A DNA stretch of 16,298 nt, taken from the NCBI GenBank assembly GCA_028293725.1, contig JAQGOE010000297.1, positions 1-16,298 on the forward strand, written 5' to 3'. Source of the DNA: Gammaproteobacteria bacterium (GTDB taxonomy: Bacteria > Pseudomonadota > Gammaproteobacteria > Steroidobacterales > Steroidobacteraceae). Shown here piece after piece: positions 1 to 7,088 of this stretch; the stretch's first letter is position 1, and the number at the start of each line of letters is the position of its first letter. A program made the position numbers and the translations under genes. Below the pieces are notes generated by a model that made no database searches, had not been told where the DNA came from, and was given only the letters and a program-made list of their open reading frames with translations.

Positions 1-187
1 GAATGCGTCCCACGCTGGTTATATGCTCAGCAGCGAGCTTGGTCTTGATTGCCGTTGTGATGGCCGAATCCTTCACGAACGCCGCAGCATGTGAGCGATC
101 CGAATCGGAATCGTCGCCGGCCCAGGCGACACCGGACCCGAGCAACGTGCCAAAGACCAGGCAGGTTGTTACAAATGTTGTCTTCAT
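1..187 (-). CDS. BON-domain periplasmic protein, N-terminal part (cut by window edge)
   Basis: Reading leftwards from an ATG at 187, the frame stays open to base 1 and gives 62 residues. It opens with a classic Sec signal peptide: MKTTF, a hydrophobic core (LVFGTLLGSGV) and a cleavage site after AWA. A short acidic spacer (GDDSDSD) follows, then FVKDSAITTAIKTKLAAEH, which matches the start of a BON domain as in OsmY-like proteins. The start is supported by AAGGAAAG just upstream. BON proteins are periplasmic or outer-membrane-associated and are often induced by osmotic or envelope stress; that role is inferred from the family. The gene is transcribed away from the glycosyltransferase, with a shared upstream region at 188-517. 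The rest of the protein lies outside the window, so the number of BON repeats is unknown. Confidence 0.85.
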   Translation of the reverse strand, partial: MKTTFVTTCLVFGTLLGSGVAWAGDDSDSDRSHAAAFVKDSAITTAIKTKLAAEHITSVGRI

Positions 188-517
188 GAGCTTTCCTTGG
201 GTTGGGAACAGCCTGAGTATCCCGTTCGCTGCCGAGATTCTCGGTTCGCTAGCGCACCCAGTCCGTGGATGTTGGAATTCGGGAAGCGTGACGGGGGCGA
301 GCGCTGGACTCGGGCAGGGAAGTGAGTTCATCGCTTGCCTCCCCAGGGAAACCTGATGCGGTCGACGCGCCATCCTTGCTGAAAACATAAGGAGCGTGGG
401 CCAAGGCGTGGGCCATTGTTACCCGGTACTACGTGCGGTAGCGCCCCGACTGATTGCCTCTCTTCATGTCCAATGATGCTCAGACGGACTAACGGAAGTC
501 CACATGTGCGCCGAGAC
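188..517. other. Divergent intergenic region with a short direct repeat
   Basis: About 330 bases separate the divergent BON and glycosyltransferase genes, and the promoters of both should lie here. I see no convincing coding sequence. Open frames crossing it are antisense to, or upstream extensions of, the flanking genes. A 10-base direct repeat, GCGTGGGCCA, occurs at 394-403 and 406-415 with a 12-base period, and could be an operator or chance. TTGTTA at 416-421 with TAGCGC 17 bases later is a poor promoter match and I do not call it. Confidence 0.4.
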
Positions 518-1570
518 ATGAGAATCGCGCAGATTGCTCCGCTGTATGAAGCTGTGCCGCCGAAGTTGTATGGCGGCACGGAAAGGGCCGTCGCGCACCT
601 CTGCGATGCGCTGGTGGAGTTGGGGCATGAGGTCACCCTGTTCGCCGCGGCCGATGCGCGCACGAAAGCGCGTCTTGTCGCGGTGCGGGATCAGCCGATC
701 CGCCTCGATGCTGCGGCGCTGAAATCCGATCTTGCCGCACACTTGACCATGCTGTACGAGGTCAAACGACGGTCCGCGCAATTTGATATTTTGCACTTCC
801 ATGTGGACCTGATGCATTTTCCGATGTTTGAACAGCAGGCCCATAAGACCGTCACCACCGTACATGGTCGCTTGGATCTCAAGGATCTGCCCTCGGTTTA
901 CGCACGCTGGCCAAGCTTCGGGCTGGTATCGATTTCCGATGCTCAGCGCAAACCGCTACCGAGTGCGAACTGGCTCGCGACGGTTGCACACGGCGTGCCG
1001 CCGTCCCAGTACACATTCAACGAGCACCCGGCCGGTTCGTATCTTGCCTTCCTGGGCCGCATATCGCCGGAAAAGCGCCCGGATGTCGCGATCCGCCTCG
1101 CACTCCGTGCACGCATCCCACTTAGAATCGCGGCGAAGGTGGACGCCGTCGATGTCGTCTATTTCGATACCGTCATCAAACCATTGCTCGACGATCCCCT
1201 GATCGACTTCATTGGCGAGATCGGCGATGAGCGCAAGTCGGACTTTCTCGGCAATGCGATCGCACTGCTCTTCCCCATCAATTGGCCGGAGCCCTTCGGA
1301 CTGGTCATGATCGAGGCCATGGCGTGCGGCACCCCAGTCATCGCGTGGAATTACGGAGCGGTGCCAGAAGTCATCGATGAGGGCGTCACCGGCTTCATCG
1401 TGAATTCGGAGGAAGAAGCGCTCGCCGCGATCGCGCGGGTACCCGATCTCGATCGGCGCCGGGTACGCGCTGCCTTCGACAGGCGATTTGCGGCAACGAC
1501 GATGGCGCGCGCCTATCTGGATGTGTACGCGCGATTGCTCGATGCGCAGCGACTGGTGCGTGCATCATGA
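518..1570 (+). CDS. GT4-family (GT-B fold) glycosyltransferase
   Basis: Predicted 350-residue retaining glycosyltransferase that would transfer a sugar from a nucleotide-sugar donor in the cytoplasm. The N-terminal acceptor domain begins MRIAQIAPLYEAVPPKLYGG, with the glycine-rich loop and TER typical of GT4 enzymes. The donor domain starts near residue 175 with FLGRISPEKRPD and carries the EX7E motif at E258-E266 (EPFGLVMIE), followed by GTPVIAWNYGAVPEVI. Length is normal for the family. The frame is open back to 416, but the protein family starts at the ATG at 518, so I chose that; the ribosome site (CCGAGAC) is weak. The gene ends 18 bases before the debranching-type enzyme, so the two are probably co-transcribed, which suggests a role in glucan or another polysaccharide. 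The actual donor and acceptor cannot be read from the sequence. Confidence 0.9.
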   Translation: MRIAQIAPLYEAVPPKLYGGTERAVAHLCDALVELGHEVTLFAAADARTKARLVAVRDQPIRLDAAALKSDLAAHLTMLYEVKRRSAQFDILHFHVDLMHFPMFEQQAHKTVTTVHGRLDLKDLPSVYARWPSFGLVSISDAQRKPLPSANWLATVAHGVPPSQYTFNEHPAGSYLAFLGRISPEKRPDVAIRLALRARIPLRIAAKVDAVDVVYFDTVIKPLLDDPLIDFIGEIGDERKSDFLGNAIALLFPINWPEPFGLVMIEAMACGTPVIAWNYGAVPEVIDEGVTGFIVNSEEEALAAIARVPDLDRRRVRAAFDRRFAATTMARAYLDVYARLLDAQRLVRAS

Positions 1571-1588
1571 GCACGGCAGAGGCGAGTT

Positions 1589-3718
1589 ATGAGCTTGGCG
1601 GATGAACCGGGTGAACGTCGGGGATTGCTGCCGCGATTCACGCTGAAGGACGCGAACACTTTCCTGCTTGCCGACGCTCTCGGAGATATTCAGGGGAGCG
1701 ATGACGGTTTGTTCTCGAACGACACGCGTATGTTGTCGCGCTTCGAGCTTGCCGTCGCCGGCCGGCGGCCATCGCTTCTGGGTGCGGCGATCAGCCACGA
1801 CAACACGCTGTTCACGGCCCATCTGACAAACCGACCCTTGCCGGCTTTAGGGGAGGGCTCGATTCCCCAGGGCGTCATTCATATCGAGCGGAGCCGGTTC
1901 CTGTGGGAGAGTCGGCTGTATGAGCGCTTGCGGCTTACAAACTTCAGCGACCTCGATGCGCAAGTGCCGTTGAAGCTTGGGTTCGCCGCCGATTTCGCCG
2001 ACATTTTCGAGGTTCAGGGTCATGTGCGCGCGGAGCGCGGCAAGTATCTGCCTGCCGAGGTTAAAAGCGCGACAGTCCGCTTGGCCTACTGTGGCCGCGA
2101 CGATCTGGTTCGTTCGACGGAAATCGAGTTCTCGCGGCTACCCACAGCGATATCGCCGCATGAGGCGGAGTTCTTGGTCGAGCTGCAACGGGGCGACGTC
2201 GCGGAGATGTTCATCGAGATCGGCGCGGAAGAAGGCAACCTGCCTTCGCAGGAACGATTTGACAAGGCCCTGCAGCTCTTGTCAGTGAGCATGCAGAACC
2301 GCCTGCGAGATGGCGCGTCGATCAGCACATCAGGGCGACTTTTCAACGAGTGGATTGACAAATCGTACTCTGACCTTGCGCTGTTGACGACGGCCCTGCC
2401 GACCGGCCCGTATCCCTACGCCGGCATTCCATGGTTTGCGACGCAGTTCGGGCGCGACGCGATTATCACGTCGCTGCAAACGCTGTGGCTGAATCCGCGG
2501 CTCGCCGCGGGCGTGCTTCGCTTTCTCGCCTCCACGCAAGCGCAGGACGAATCCACGTTCCGCGACTCCCAGCCGGGCAAGATCATGCATGAGATGCGAC
2601 GTGGCGAAATGGCGGCGATGCGGGAGGTTCCCTTCGGCCAGTACTACGGCGGCGTAGATACGACGCCACTGTTTGTGATGCTCGCGGGCGCGTATGAAAG
2701 GCACACCGGCAATCGCGCGCTGATCGACGAGATCTGGGAGAGTCTGGTCGCGGCCACCGAATGGATCGAGCGGCGGCTCGACAACAGCCCCACGGGATTT
2801 CTCGACTACGTGCGCGGAGAACAGACCGGTCTGGCGAATCAGGCCTGGAAAGACAGTCACGATTCGATGTTCTATGCGGATGGACGTTTCCCGCGTGGCC
2901 CGCTCGCGGTTGTCGAGGTGCAGGGATACGCCTATGCGGCGCTCAAGGCAATGTCGGAGCTCGCTGCGGTACGCAGTGATCAGGGCAGGAGTGCCGCCTG
3001 GAGCGCGCGTGCTGAGCGGCTACGTGAAGCGATCGAGCACAGGTTCTGGGTTCCGGAAATAAATTTCTACGCGATCGCCATCGATGGCGACGGCCAGCCG
3101 TGTAGCGTCCCCGCCTCGAACGCGGGGCACCTGTTGTTCTGCGGCGTGCCGAATGACAAACGCGCGGCAATCGTCACAACGCAGTTGTTATCGAGCCGCT
3201 TTTCCAGCGGCTGGGGCATCAGGACGCTGGCCGACGGCGAGGCCCGCTACAATCCCATGGCATATCACAACGGCTCGATCTGGCCGCACGATACGTCGCT
3301 ATGCGCGGCGGGCATTTCGCGCTATGGCGGGCGCACGCAGGTGGTGCAGATCCTGAGCGACATCTTCGAAGTGGCGAATCACTTCGCCATGCGCCTTCCC
3401 GAGCTGTACTGCGGCTTTCCGCGCATCGCCGGCCAAGGGCCGGTGCCTTACCCGGTCGCCTGCCTGCCGCAGGCATGGTCCTCCGGTTCCGTTTTCATGT
3501 TGTTGCAGGCAAGCCTGGGAGTTCGCATCGACGGCCGGCGCAAGGAAGTGCACATAGAGCGGCCGCTGTTACCCATCGGCATCGAGTCGCTGAGCATCCG
3601 CGATCTGCCCGTAGGCGACGTGTGCATCGATTTGGAATTTCATCGTATCGGCGAAGAAGTCGTCGCCGTACCCGCGAAGCACGTCGACGGCGGCGTGCGC
3701 GTGCTCGCGCACTTGTAG
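1589..3718 (+). CDS. Amylo-alpha-1,6-glucosidase / glycogen debranching family protein
   Basis: A 709-residue protein of the bacterial amylo-alpha-1,6-glucosidase family, expected to hydrolyse alpha-1,6 branch linkages in glucans. Residues about 12-240 form the N-terminal beta domain (RFTLKDANTFLLAD, then GLFSNDTRMLSRFEL). Residues about 250-690 form the alpha/alpha-barrel catalytic region with the family blocks PWFATQFGRDAI (281-292), GQYYGGVDTTPLF (350-362), NQAWKDSHDSMFYADG (417-432) and YNPMAYHNGSIWPHD (554-568). There is no signal peptide, so it should be cytosolic. It is full length and intact. The start at 1589 is the first ATG of the frame after the glycosyltransferase stop; an ATG at 1567 overlapping that stop is in another frame. 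The product converges on the Crp/Fnr gene at 3744. Substrate is inferred from family only; related enzymes act on other alpha-glucans or sucrose-like substrates. Confidence 0.88.
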   Translation: MSLADEPGERRGLLPRFTLKDANTFLLADALGDIQGSDDGLFSNDTRMLSRFELAVAGRRPSLLGAAISHDNTLFTAHLTNRPLPALGEGSIPQGVIHIERSRFLWESRLYERLRLTNFSDLDAQVPLKLGFAADFADIFEVQGHVRAERGKYLPAEVKSATVRLAYCGRDDLVRSTEIEFSRLPTAISPHEAEFLVELQRGDVAEMFIEIGAEEGNLPSQERFDKALQLLSVSMQNRLRDGASISTSGRLFNEWIDKSYSDLALLTTALPTGPYPYAGIPWFATQFGRDAIITSLQTLWLNPRLAAGVLRFLASTQAQDESTFRDSQPGKIMHEMRRGEMAAMREVPFGQYYGGVDTTPLFVMLAGAYERHTGNRALIDEIWESLVAATEWIERRLDNSPTGFLDYVRGEQTGLANQAWKDSHDSMFYADGRFPRGPLAVVEVQGYAYAALKAMSELAAVRSDQGRSAAWSARAERLREAIEHRFWVPEINFYAIAIDGDGQPCSVPASNAGHLLFCGVPNDKRAAIVTTQLLSSRFSSGWGIRTLADGEARYNPMAYHNGSIWPHDTSLCAAGISRYGGRTQVVQILSDIFEVANHFAMRLPELYCGFPRIAGQGPVPYPVACLPQAWSSGSVFMLLQASLGVRIDGRRKEVHIERPLLPIGIESLSIRDLPVGDVCIDLEFHRIGEEVVAVPAKHVDGGVRVLAHL

Positions 3719-3743
3719 CGCAAATGACCAGGGCGCTGCGTAC

Positions 3744-4499
3744 TTACGCACCGGCGGCGGGATCCGCCTGAGGCCCTCGGGGCTGCGGGTGAGGGCGCGG
3801 CAGCAGGCGATCGCTTTCTTTCCTAACCACGGCGTAACATTCGCAGCACAGTTGTTCGAGCTTTGGCCTGTCCAGCACCGTGATCTGCCCACGGGCGTAG
3901 CGGATGACACCGAGCCTGTGCAGCTTGCCGGCGGCTTCTGTGACCCCTTCACGGCGCACGCCGAGCATGTTGGCGATGAGCTCCTGGGTCATGGTCAATT
4001 GGTTGGACGACAGGCGGTCCAGGGAAAGTAACAACCAGCGGCACAGTTGCTGATCCACCGAGTGATGGCGATTGCACACTGCGGTCTGGGCCATCTGCGT
4101 GATCAGGGCCTGCGTGTAGCGCAGAAGCAGCAGTTGCATCTGCCCATTTCGATGAAACTCTTCCTTGAGCTGCTGTCCGATCAGACGATACGCGTAGCCG
4201 GCGCTCTGCACGATCGCCCGGCTCGGAGTGGTTTCACCGCCCATGAACAGTGCAATGCCAATGAGGCCTTCGTTGCCCACCACCGAAATTTCCGCCGACG
4301 CGCCGTCTGCCAGGACGTACAGCAGGGATACGATGGAGTCGGTCGGAAAATAGACGTGGCGCAGGACGTCACCGGACTCGTACAAGACCTTGCCGAGGGG
4401 CATCGGGACGAGTTGCAGATGCGGGCAGAGTCGTTCGCGCTCCGCCACTGACAGTGCAGCCAGCAGTTGATTTTGCTGCGGATCGTGGGAGCCGGGCAT
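3744..4499 (-). CDS. Crp/Fnr-family transcriptional regulator (copy 1, intact)
   Basis: A 251-residue Crp/Fnr-type regulator. Residues about 10-135 are a cyclic-nucleotide-binding-like beta barrel (GKVLYESGDVLRHVYFPTDS, then EISVVGNEGLIGIALFMGG). Residues about 127-160 form the dimer helix region, and a winged helix-turn-helix lies near 169-193 (TMTQELIANMLGVRREGVTE). The ligand is unknown: the Fnr-type N-terminal cysteine cluster is absent, and the canonical cAMP-contacting residues of Crp are not obvious. A CECY motif at 219-222 is shared with copy 3. The C-terminus after about residue 232 is a proline-rich extension. The start at 4499 matches the start of the related fragment at 6028. Its promoter region is closely similar to that of the relic at 4749. 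The gene converges on the debranching enzyme with 25 bases between stops. Confidence 0.93.
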   Translation of the reverse strand: MPGSHDPQQNQLLAALSVAERERLCPHLQLVPMPLGKVLYESGDVLRHVYFPTDSIVSLLYVLADGASAEISVVGNEGLIGIALFMGGETTPSRAIVQSAGYAYRLIGQQLKEEFHRNGQMQLLLLRYTQALITQMAQTAVCNRHHSVDQQLCRWLLLSLDRLSSNQLTMTQELIANMLGVRREGVTEAAGKLHRLGVIRYARGQITVLDRPKLEQLCCECYAVVRKESDRLLPRPHPQPRGPQADPAAGA

Positions 4500-4530
4500 G
4501 GCGTGTCACCATGGACCACCTCAACGGGTG

Positions 4531-4592
4531 CCCCGCGGGGAAGTATAGATCAACAATGCTCCATTTGCGCGATGCCGCACACAGTGGCTCAA
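4531..4592 (-). promoter_or_regulatory. Probable promoter of Crp/Fnr copy 1, conserved in the relic copies
   Basis: On the minus strand a TATACT hexamer (4547-4542) lies 42 bases upstream of the ATG at 4499, inside GTTGATCTATACTTCCC. The surrounding 50 bases align with 4709-4764 upstream of the plus-strand relic, and more weakly with 5958-5998 upstream of the fragment at 6028. Conservation between duplicated copies, rather than the hexamer alone, is the evidence. No good -35 element is visible, which suggests an activator-dependent promoter. A 10-base palindrome, CCCCGCGGGG, sits at 4531-4540. Confidence 0.5.
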
Positions 4593-4708
4593 GCCAAACC
4601 TAAGCATTTGGCTCTTGTTCTTCGCGTGCGCCGGGTCACGGCGAAGCCACGCGACCTGGAGAACAGCTCAACCAAGTGCTCCGGGCGTCGAATGACCGCG
4701 GCCAAGGC

Positions 4709-4764
4709 TCTGTGTACGCTACCGCACACAGGCAGAGCGGTTGATCTATATACTGACCGCGTGG
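4709..4764 (+). promoter_or_regulatory. Relic promoter block ahead of the deleted Crp/Fnr copy
   Basis: CTGTGTACGCTACCGC followed by GGTTGATCTATATACTGACC mirrors the region upstream of copy 1, with TATACT at 4749-4754. The upstream control region therefore survived although most of the coding sequence behind it was lost. Whether it still fires cannot be told. Confidence 0.45.
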
Positions 4765-4778
4765 TAACGCTGTGGTTG

Positions 4779-4988
4779 GCCCACGTTTATTTTCCGACCG
4801 ACTCCATCGTGTCGCGGTCTGCAACCGGCATCATTCCGTGGACCAGCAACTATGCCGCTGGTTGTTGTTGTCGCTTGATCGCCCTGTCGTCCAACCAACT
4901 GACGATGACTCAAGAGCTTATCGCCGACATGCTCGGCGTGCGCCGTGAAGGCGTCACAGACGCCGTGATTACGCCGGCAGGCCATTGA
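4779..4988 (+). pseudogene. Crp/Fnr-family regulator relic (copy 2): three deletions and a frameshift
   Basis: Fragments of a copy-1-like regulator survive in order. HVYFPTDSIVS is at about 4782-4814. AVCNRHHSVDQQLCRWLLLS, from about 4814, is in a different frame. SSNQLTMTQELIADMLGVRR and EGVTDA return to the first frame. Compared with copy 1, roughly residues 1-48, 59-139 and everything after about 189 are missing. An extra C in the stretch encoding LDR-LSS (CGCCCTGTCG) causes the second frame change. The sensory barrel is essentially gone, so the locus cannot encode a working regulator. A chance open frame (4467-4988) runs through it, but the encoded protein is not homologous before 4779. 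This is a plus-strand copy, inverted relative to copy 1, which fits duplication followed by decay. Confidence 0.88.
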
Positions 4989-5042
4989 TGTCCGTCAAGC
5001 GCTGTCAGTTCAATTTCTCAAGGAATGCAGGGGACGACTGAA

Positions 5043-5825
5043 ATGAAAACGAAGAAGAAGCGTCAGTCTTCCGGGACGGCCTTGCCCGTCCGGAACGACA
5101 TCCTTCACGCGCTCCTCAACTCTGAATACCAGCACCTGAGTCCGAAGCTCGAGCCAGTACACCTGAAGCACGGCGAGATCATTTATCAGGCCGATCAACG
5201 TATCGACCACGTGTACTTTCCGGAAACGGCCGTCGTGGCGATGATTGATACCGTGGAAGGCGGCGGCACCGTCGAGGTTGGCATCATCGGTCACGAAGGC
5301 ATGGTGGGCATTAATATTTTCCTCGGCTGCCTGGTGACACCCGACAAAGCGATCGTGCAGATTTCGGGCAGCGCGATGAGAATGAAGACGAGTGACCTGC
5401 GCAAAGAACTTCGCTTTGGCGGTCCGCTGCAGCGCCTGCTGTTGCGCTACACACAGGCGTTGCTGGCCATCATCAGTCAATCGGTGGCATGCAGCCAACA
5501 TCACACGGTGGGCCAGCGCCTCGCCCGCTGGCTGCTGACGATGCACGACCAAGCTGAATCGAACGAGTTTGAGATGCCCCACAAATCCATTGCTGCGATG
5601 CTGGGCGCACGCAGAGAGGGGATTACCGAGGCGGCCGGGAAGCTCCAAGCGGCCGGATTGATCACCTACCGCCGCGCTCGCATACAAATTCTCAATGAGG
5701 CAGGCTTGAAAAAGAAATCCTGCGAGTGTTATCGGTTTATACGACAACAGTTCGACGGCCTGCTCAAGGAGGTACCTGGATTCATGTCAGGCCTATCTCG
5801 AATTTCAGGCCACAGGACTCGATAA
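5043..5825 (+). CDS. Crp/Fnr-family transcriptional regulator (copy 3, intact, divergent)
   Basis: A 260-residue regulator of the same subfamily as copy 1 but clearly diverged. The N-terminus is lysine-rich (MKTKKKRQ). The ligand-binding-like barrel spans about residues 30-125 (GEIIYQADQRIDHVYFPETA, then VGIIGHEGMVGINIFLG). The dimer helix is at about 130-168 (RLLLRYTQALLAIISQSVAC), and the winged helix-turn-helix at about 178-202 (KSIAAMLGARREGITEAAGK). SCECYRFIRQQFDGLL at 227-242 parallels the C-terminal motif of copy 1. I chose ATG 5043 because AGGGG lies about 10 bases ahead; an in-frame ATG at 5025 would add six residues. Its upstream region differs from the promoter block shared by the other copies, so it is probably regulated differently. 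The effector molecule is unknown. Confidence 0.92.
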   Translation: MKTKKKRQSSGTALPVRNDILHALLNSEYQHLSPKLEPVHLKHGEIIYQADQRIDHVYFPETAVVAMIDTVEGGGTVEVGIIGHEGMVGINIFLGCLVTPDKAIVQISGSAMRMKTSDLRKELRFGGPLQRLLLRYTQALLAIISQSVACSQHHTVGQRLARWLLTMHDQAESNEFEMPHKSIAAMLGARREGITEAAGKLQAAGLITYRRARIQILNEAGLKKKSCECYRFIRQQFDGLLKEVPGFMSGLSRISGHRTR

Positions 5826-5957
5826 CGGAGAGGCCATCCCGATCGTGGGGAAACTTCAACTGCTCGCCGGCTGTCGTCGGGACGCTGCCGCACATACCCT
5901 CGGCTCTGTGCGCCCGAGTAGCCGGTCGGGTGCTCCGCTACCAAAGTGGGTATCGAT

Positions 5958-5998
5958 CCTGTCGCGCATAGTCGCAGAGAATGGTCTAGACTACGGCC
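5958..5998 (+). promoter_or_regulatory. Third copy of the Crp/Fnr promoter block (degenerate)
   Basis: TGTCGCGCATAGTCGC followed by AATGGTCTAGACTACGGCC resembles the region before copy 1 (ATCGCGCAAATGG, then TTGATCTATACTTCCCC). The -10-like hexamer here is TAGACT (5987-5992), 35 bases before the ATG at 6028. The match is weaker than between copies 1 and 2. Confidence 0.35.
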
Positions 5999-6027
5999 AC
6001 GCATCGTCTGCCATCGGGACCCGTACA

Positions 6028-6348
6028 ATGGCCGGCACACCCCACCCACAGCAAAATCACATTCTGGATGCGTTGCCGCAGACAGAACGCGAGCGATTGT
6101 TCCCATACCTGACGCTCGTCGCGCTGCCGCTCGGGAAAGCTCTGTACGAGTCAGGCGACATGCTGCGACATATTTATTTTCCGACCGACGCCATCGTCTC
6201 GCTCCTCTACGTGCTCAAAGACGGCGCGTCTCAGAGACGCGCCCGCGCACAGGTTTCTTTCAAGTGGCTGGCACCCGGCGAGCGCTGCGTGCGGACGTCC
6301 CGATGTTCTTGTCGTGCACCGGCGAGACTGCGATGCCTGGCGGCCTGA
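6028..6348 (+). pseudogene. Crp/Fnr-family regulator fragment (copy 4), N-terminal part only
   Basis: From ATG 6028 the frame reads MAGTPHPQQNHILDALPQTE, then LGKALYESGDMLRHIYFPTD and AIVSLLYVLKDGAS. This follows residues 1-68 of copy 1 closely and colinearly. Homology stops at about 6230, exactly where a perfect hairpin begins. The remaining 38 codons to the stop at 6346-6348 are arginine- and cysteine-rich and do not resemble the family. The rest of the barrel, the dimer helix and the DNA-binding domain are absent. A product of 106 residues could be translated but would lack DNA binding. The frame is open upstream to 5845, with no homology there. This reads as a truncated duplicate whose 3' part was replaced or deleted. 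Confidence 0.85.
6223..6243. repeat. Perfect hairpin at the breakpoint of the Crp/Fnr fragment
   Basis: GGCGCGTCT (6223-6231), loop CAG, AGACGCGCC (6235-6243): nine perfectly paired bases with a three-base loop. It begins within the last conserved codons (DGAS) of the truncated regulator. No T-run follows on either side, so a classical terminator is unlikely. Confidence 0.6.
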
Positions 6349-6594
6349 TTGCGATCTCCGGCGTTTTCCACATACTCGTACCTGACGTCGAAGCGGGTGA
6401 CCGATGGGGCGCAGTGATCCAGAACTCAACTCGAGTCACCGCAGGCATCGCGGTTCAAGTGGGTGGGATGCTTCATCGGATAGAGGTTGACTGGCCGGCA
6501 TAACAGGTCGATTCTGACCAAAGGCTGTAGTGGCGCGCTGACCAACACGGACCGATTGCCAATAACGTCCCAGCTGAATTGAGATCTGCAGGCC
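6244..6594. other. Unassigned stretch between regulator fragment and GFA gene
   Basis: About 350 bases. The only open plus-strand frame of note ends at 6503 (C-terminal part IAISGVFHILVPDVEAGDRW, then VGGMLHRIEVDWPA). It overlaps the fragment above, lacks a good start and matches nothing I recognise. The stretch may be imported DNA that replaced the 3' half of the regulator. The promoter of the GFA gene should be near its right end, but no clear -35/-10 pair is visible. Confidence 0.3.
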
Positions 6595-7023
6595 ATGCTG
6601 TATCAAGGTGAATGCCACTGTGGAGCGATCGGGTATACGTACCGCACGGAGTTAGCTCCCGAGCAGTGGCCCATCCGCTCCTGCCAATGCTCATTCTGTC
6701 GCATGCATGGCGCGCGCACGACCTCGGACCCGGTCGGGCGCGTTGAATTTGAGATCGGCGAGCCAGCCTCTCTGCGCCATTATCGCTTCGGACAACATAC
6801 CGCCGACTTCCTCATCTGTGGCCATTGCGGCGGTTATCTCGGCGCGATTGTCGCAACGCACGAAGGCTCCTTTGCCGTCGTGAACGTCAATCTACTCAAG
6901 CCATACCTGGAAGATCTGAGCGCACCTCAGCCCATGTGTTATGACGGTGAAAACATCGAAGACAGGATTCGCCGACGTGCACGACGTTGGACGCCTTGCG
7001 GAAACCTGCCGCCTGGCCTATGA
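6595..7023 (+). CDS. GFA-fold (CENP-V/GFA domain) zinc-binding protein
   Basis: A 142-residue protein of the GFA family (glutathione-dependent formaldehyde-activating enzyme-like, also seen in CENP-V). All seven cysteines of the fold are present: C7 and C9 in GECHCGAI; C30, C32 and C35 in SCQCSFCRMHGA; C75 and C78 in ICGHCGGYLGA. They would bind two zinc ions. The domain covers most of the chain, followed by a basic tail (RIRRRARRW). Most members have no proven substrate, so the formaldehyde-glutathione reaction should not be assumed. The start at 6595 places the first CxC at the usual distance from the N-terminus; the ribosome site is weak. It is a single gene, with 149 bases to the kinase downstream. 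Confidence 0.9.
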   Translation: MLYQGECHCGAIGYTYRTELAPEQWPIRSCQCSFCRMHGARTTSDPVGRVEFEIGEPASLRHYRFGQHTADFLICGHCGGYLGAIVATHEGSFAVVNVNLLKPYLEDLSAPQPMCYDGENIEDRIRRRARRWTPCGNLPPGL

Positions 7024-7088
7024 CCCGTGGCAGGATGCCCTGTTCGTGGTCGGATCGTCGGTCGTTCACGACAGTGTGCGTGGGAACG

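Noticed and set aside
3..356. Plus-strand open frame of 117 codons at the left edge
   Set aside because: It lies antisense to the BON-domain gene, whose signal peptide and domain start are clear on the minus strand, and its own protein resembles nothing.
416..517. Longer start for the glycosyltransferase at 416
   Set aside because: The extra 34 residues (MLPGTTCGSAPTD and on) have no GT4 similarity; the family N-terminus begins at 518.
4636..4824. Possible gene or tRNA-like segment in the spacer between Crp/Fnr copies 1 and 2
   Set aside because: No cloverleaf could be drawn with a proper acceptor stem, and the open frame runs through the relic promoter block.
5010..5747. Minus-strand open frame of 245 codons
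   Set aside because: It is fully antisense to the intact Crp/Fnr copy 3 and has no recognisable domain.
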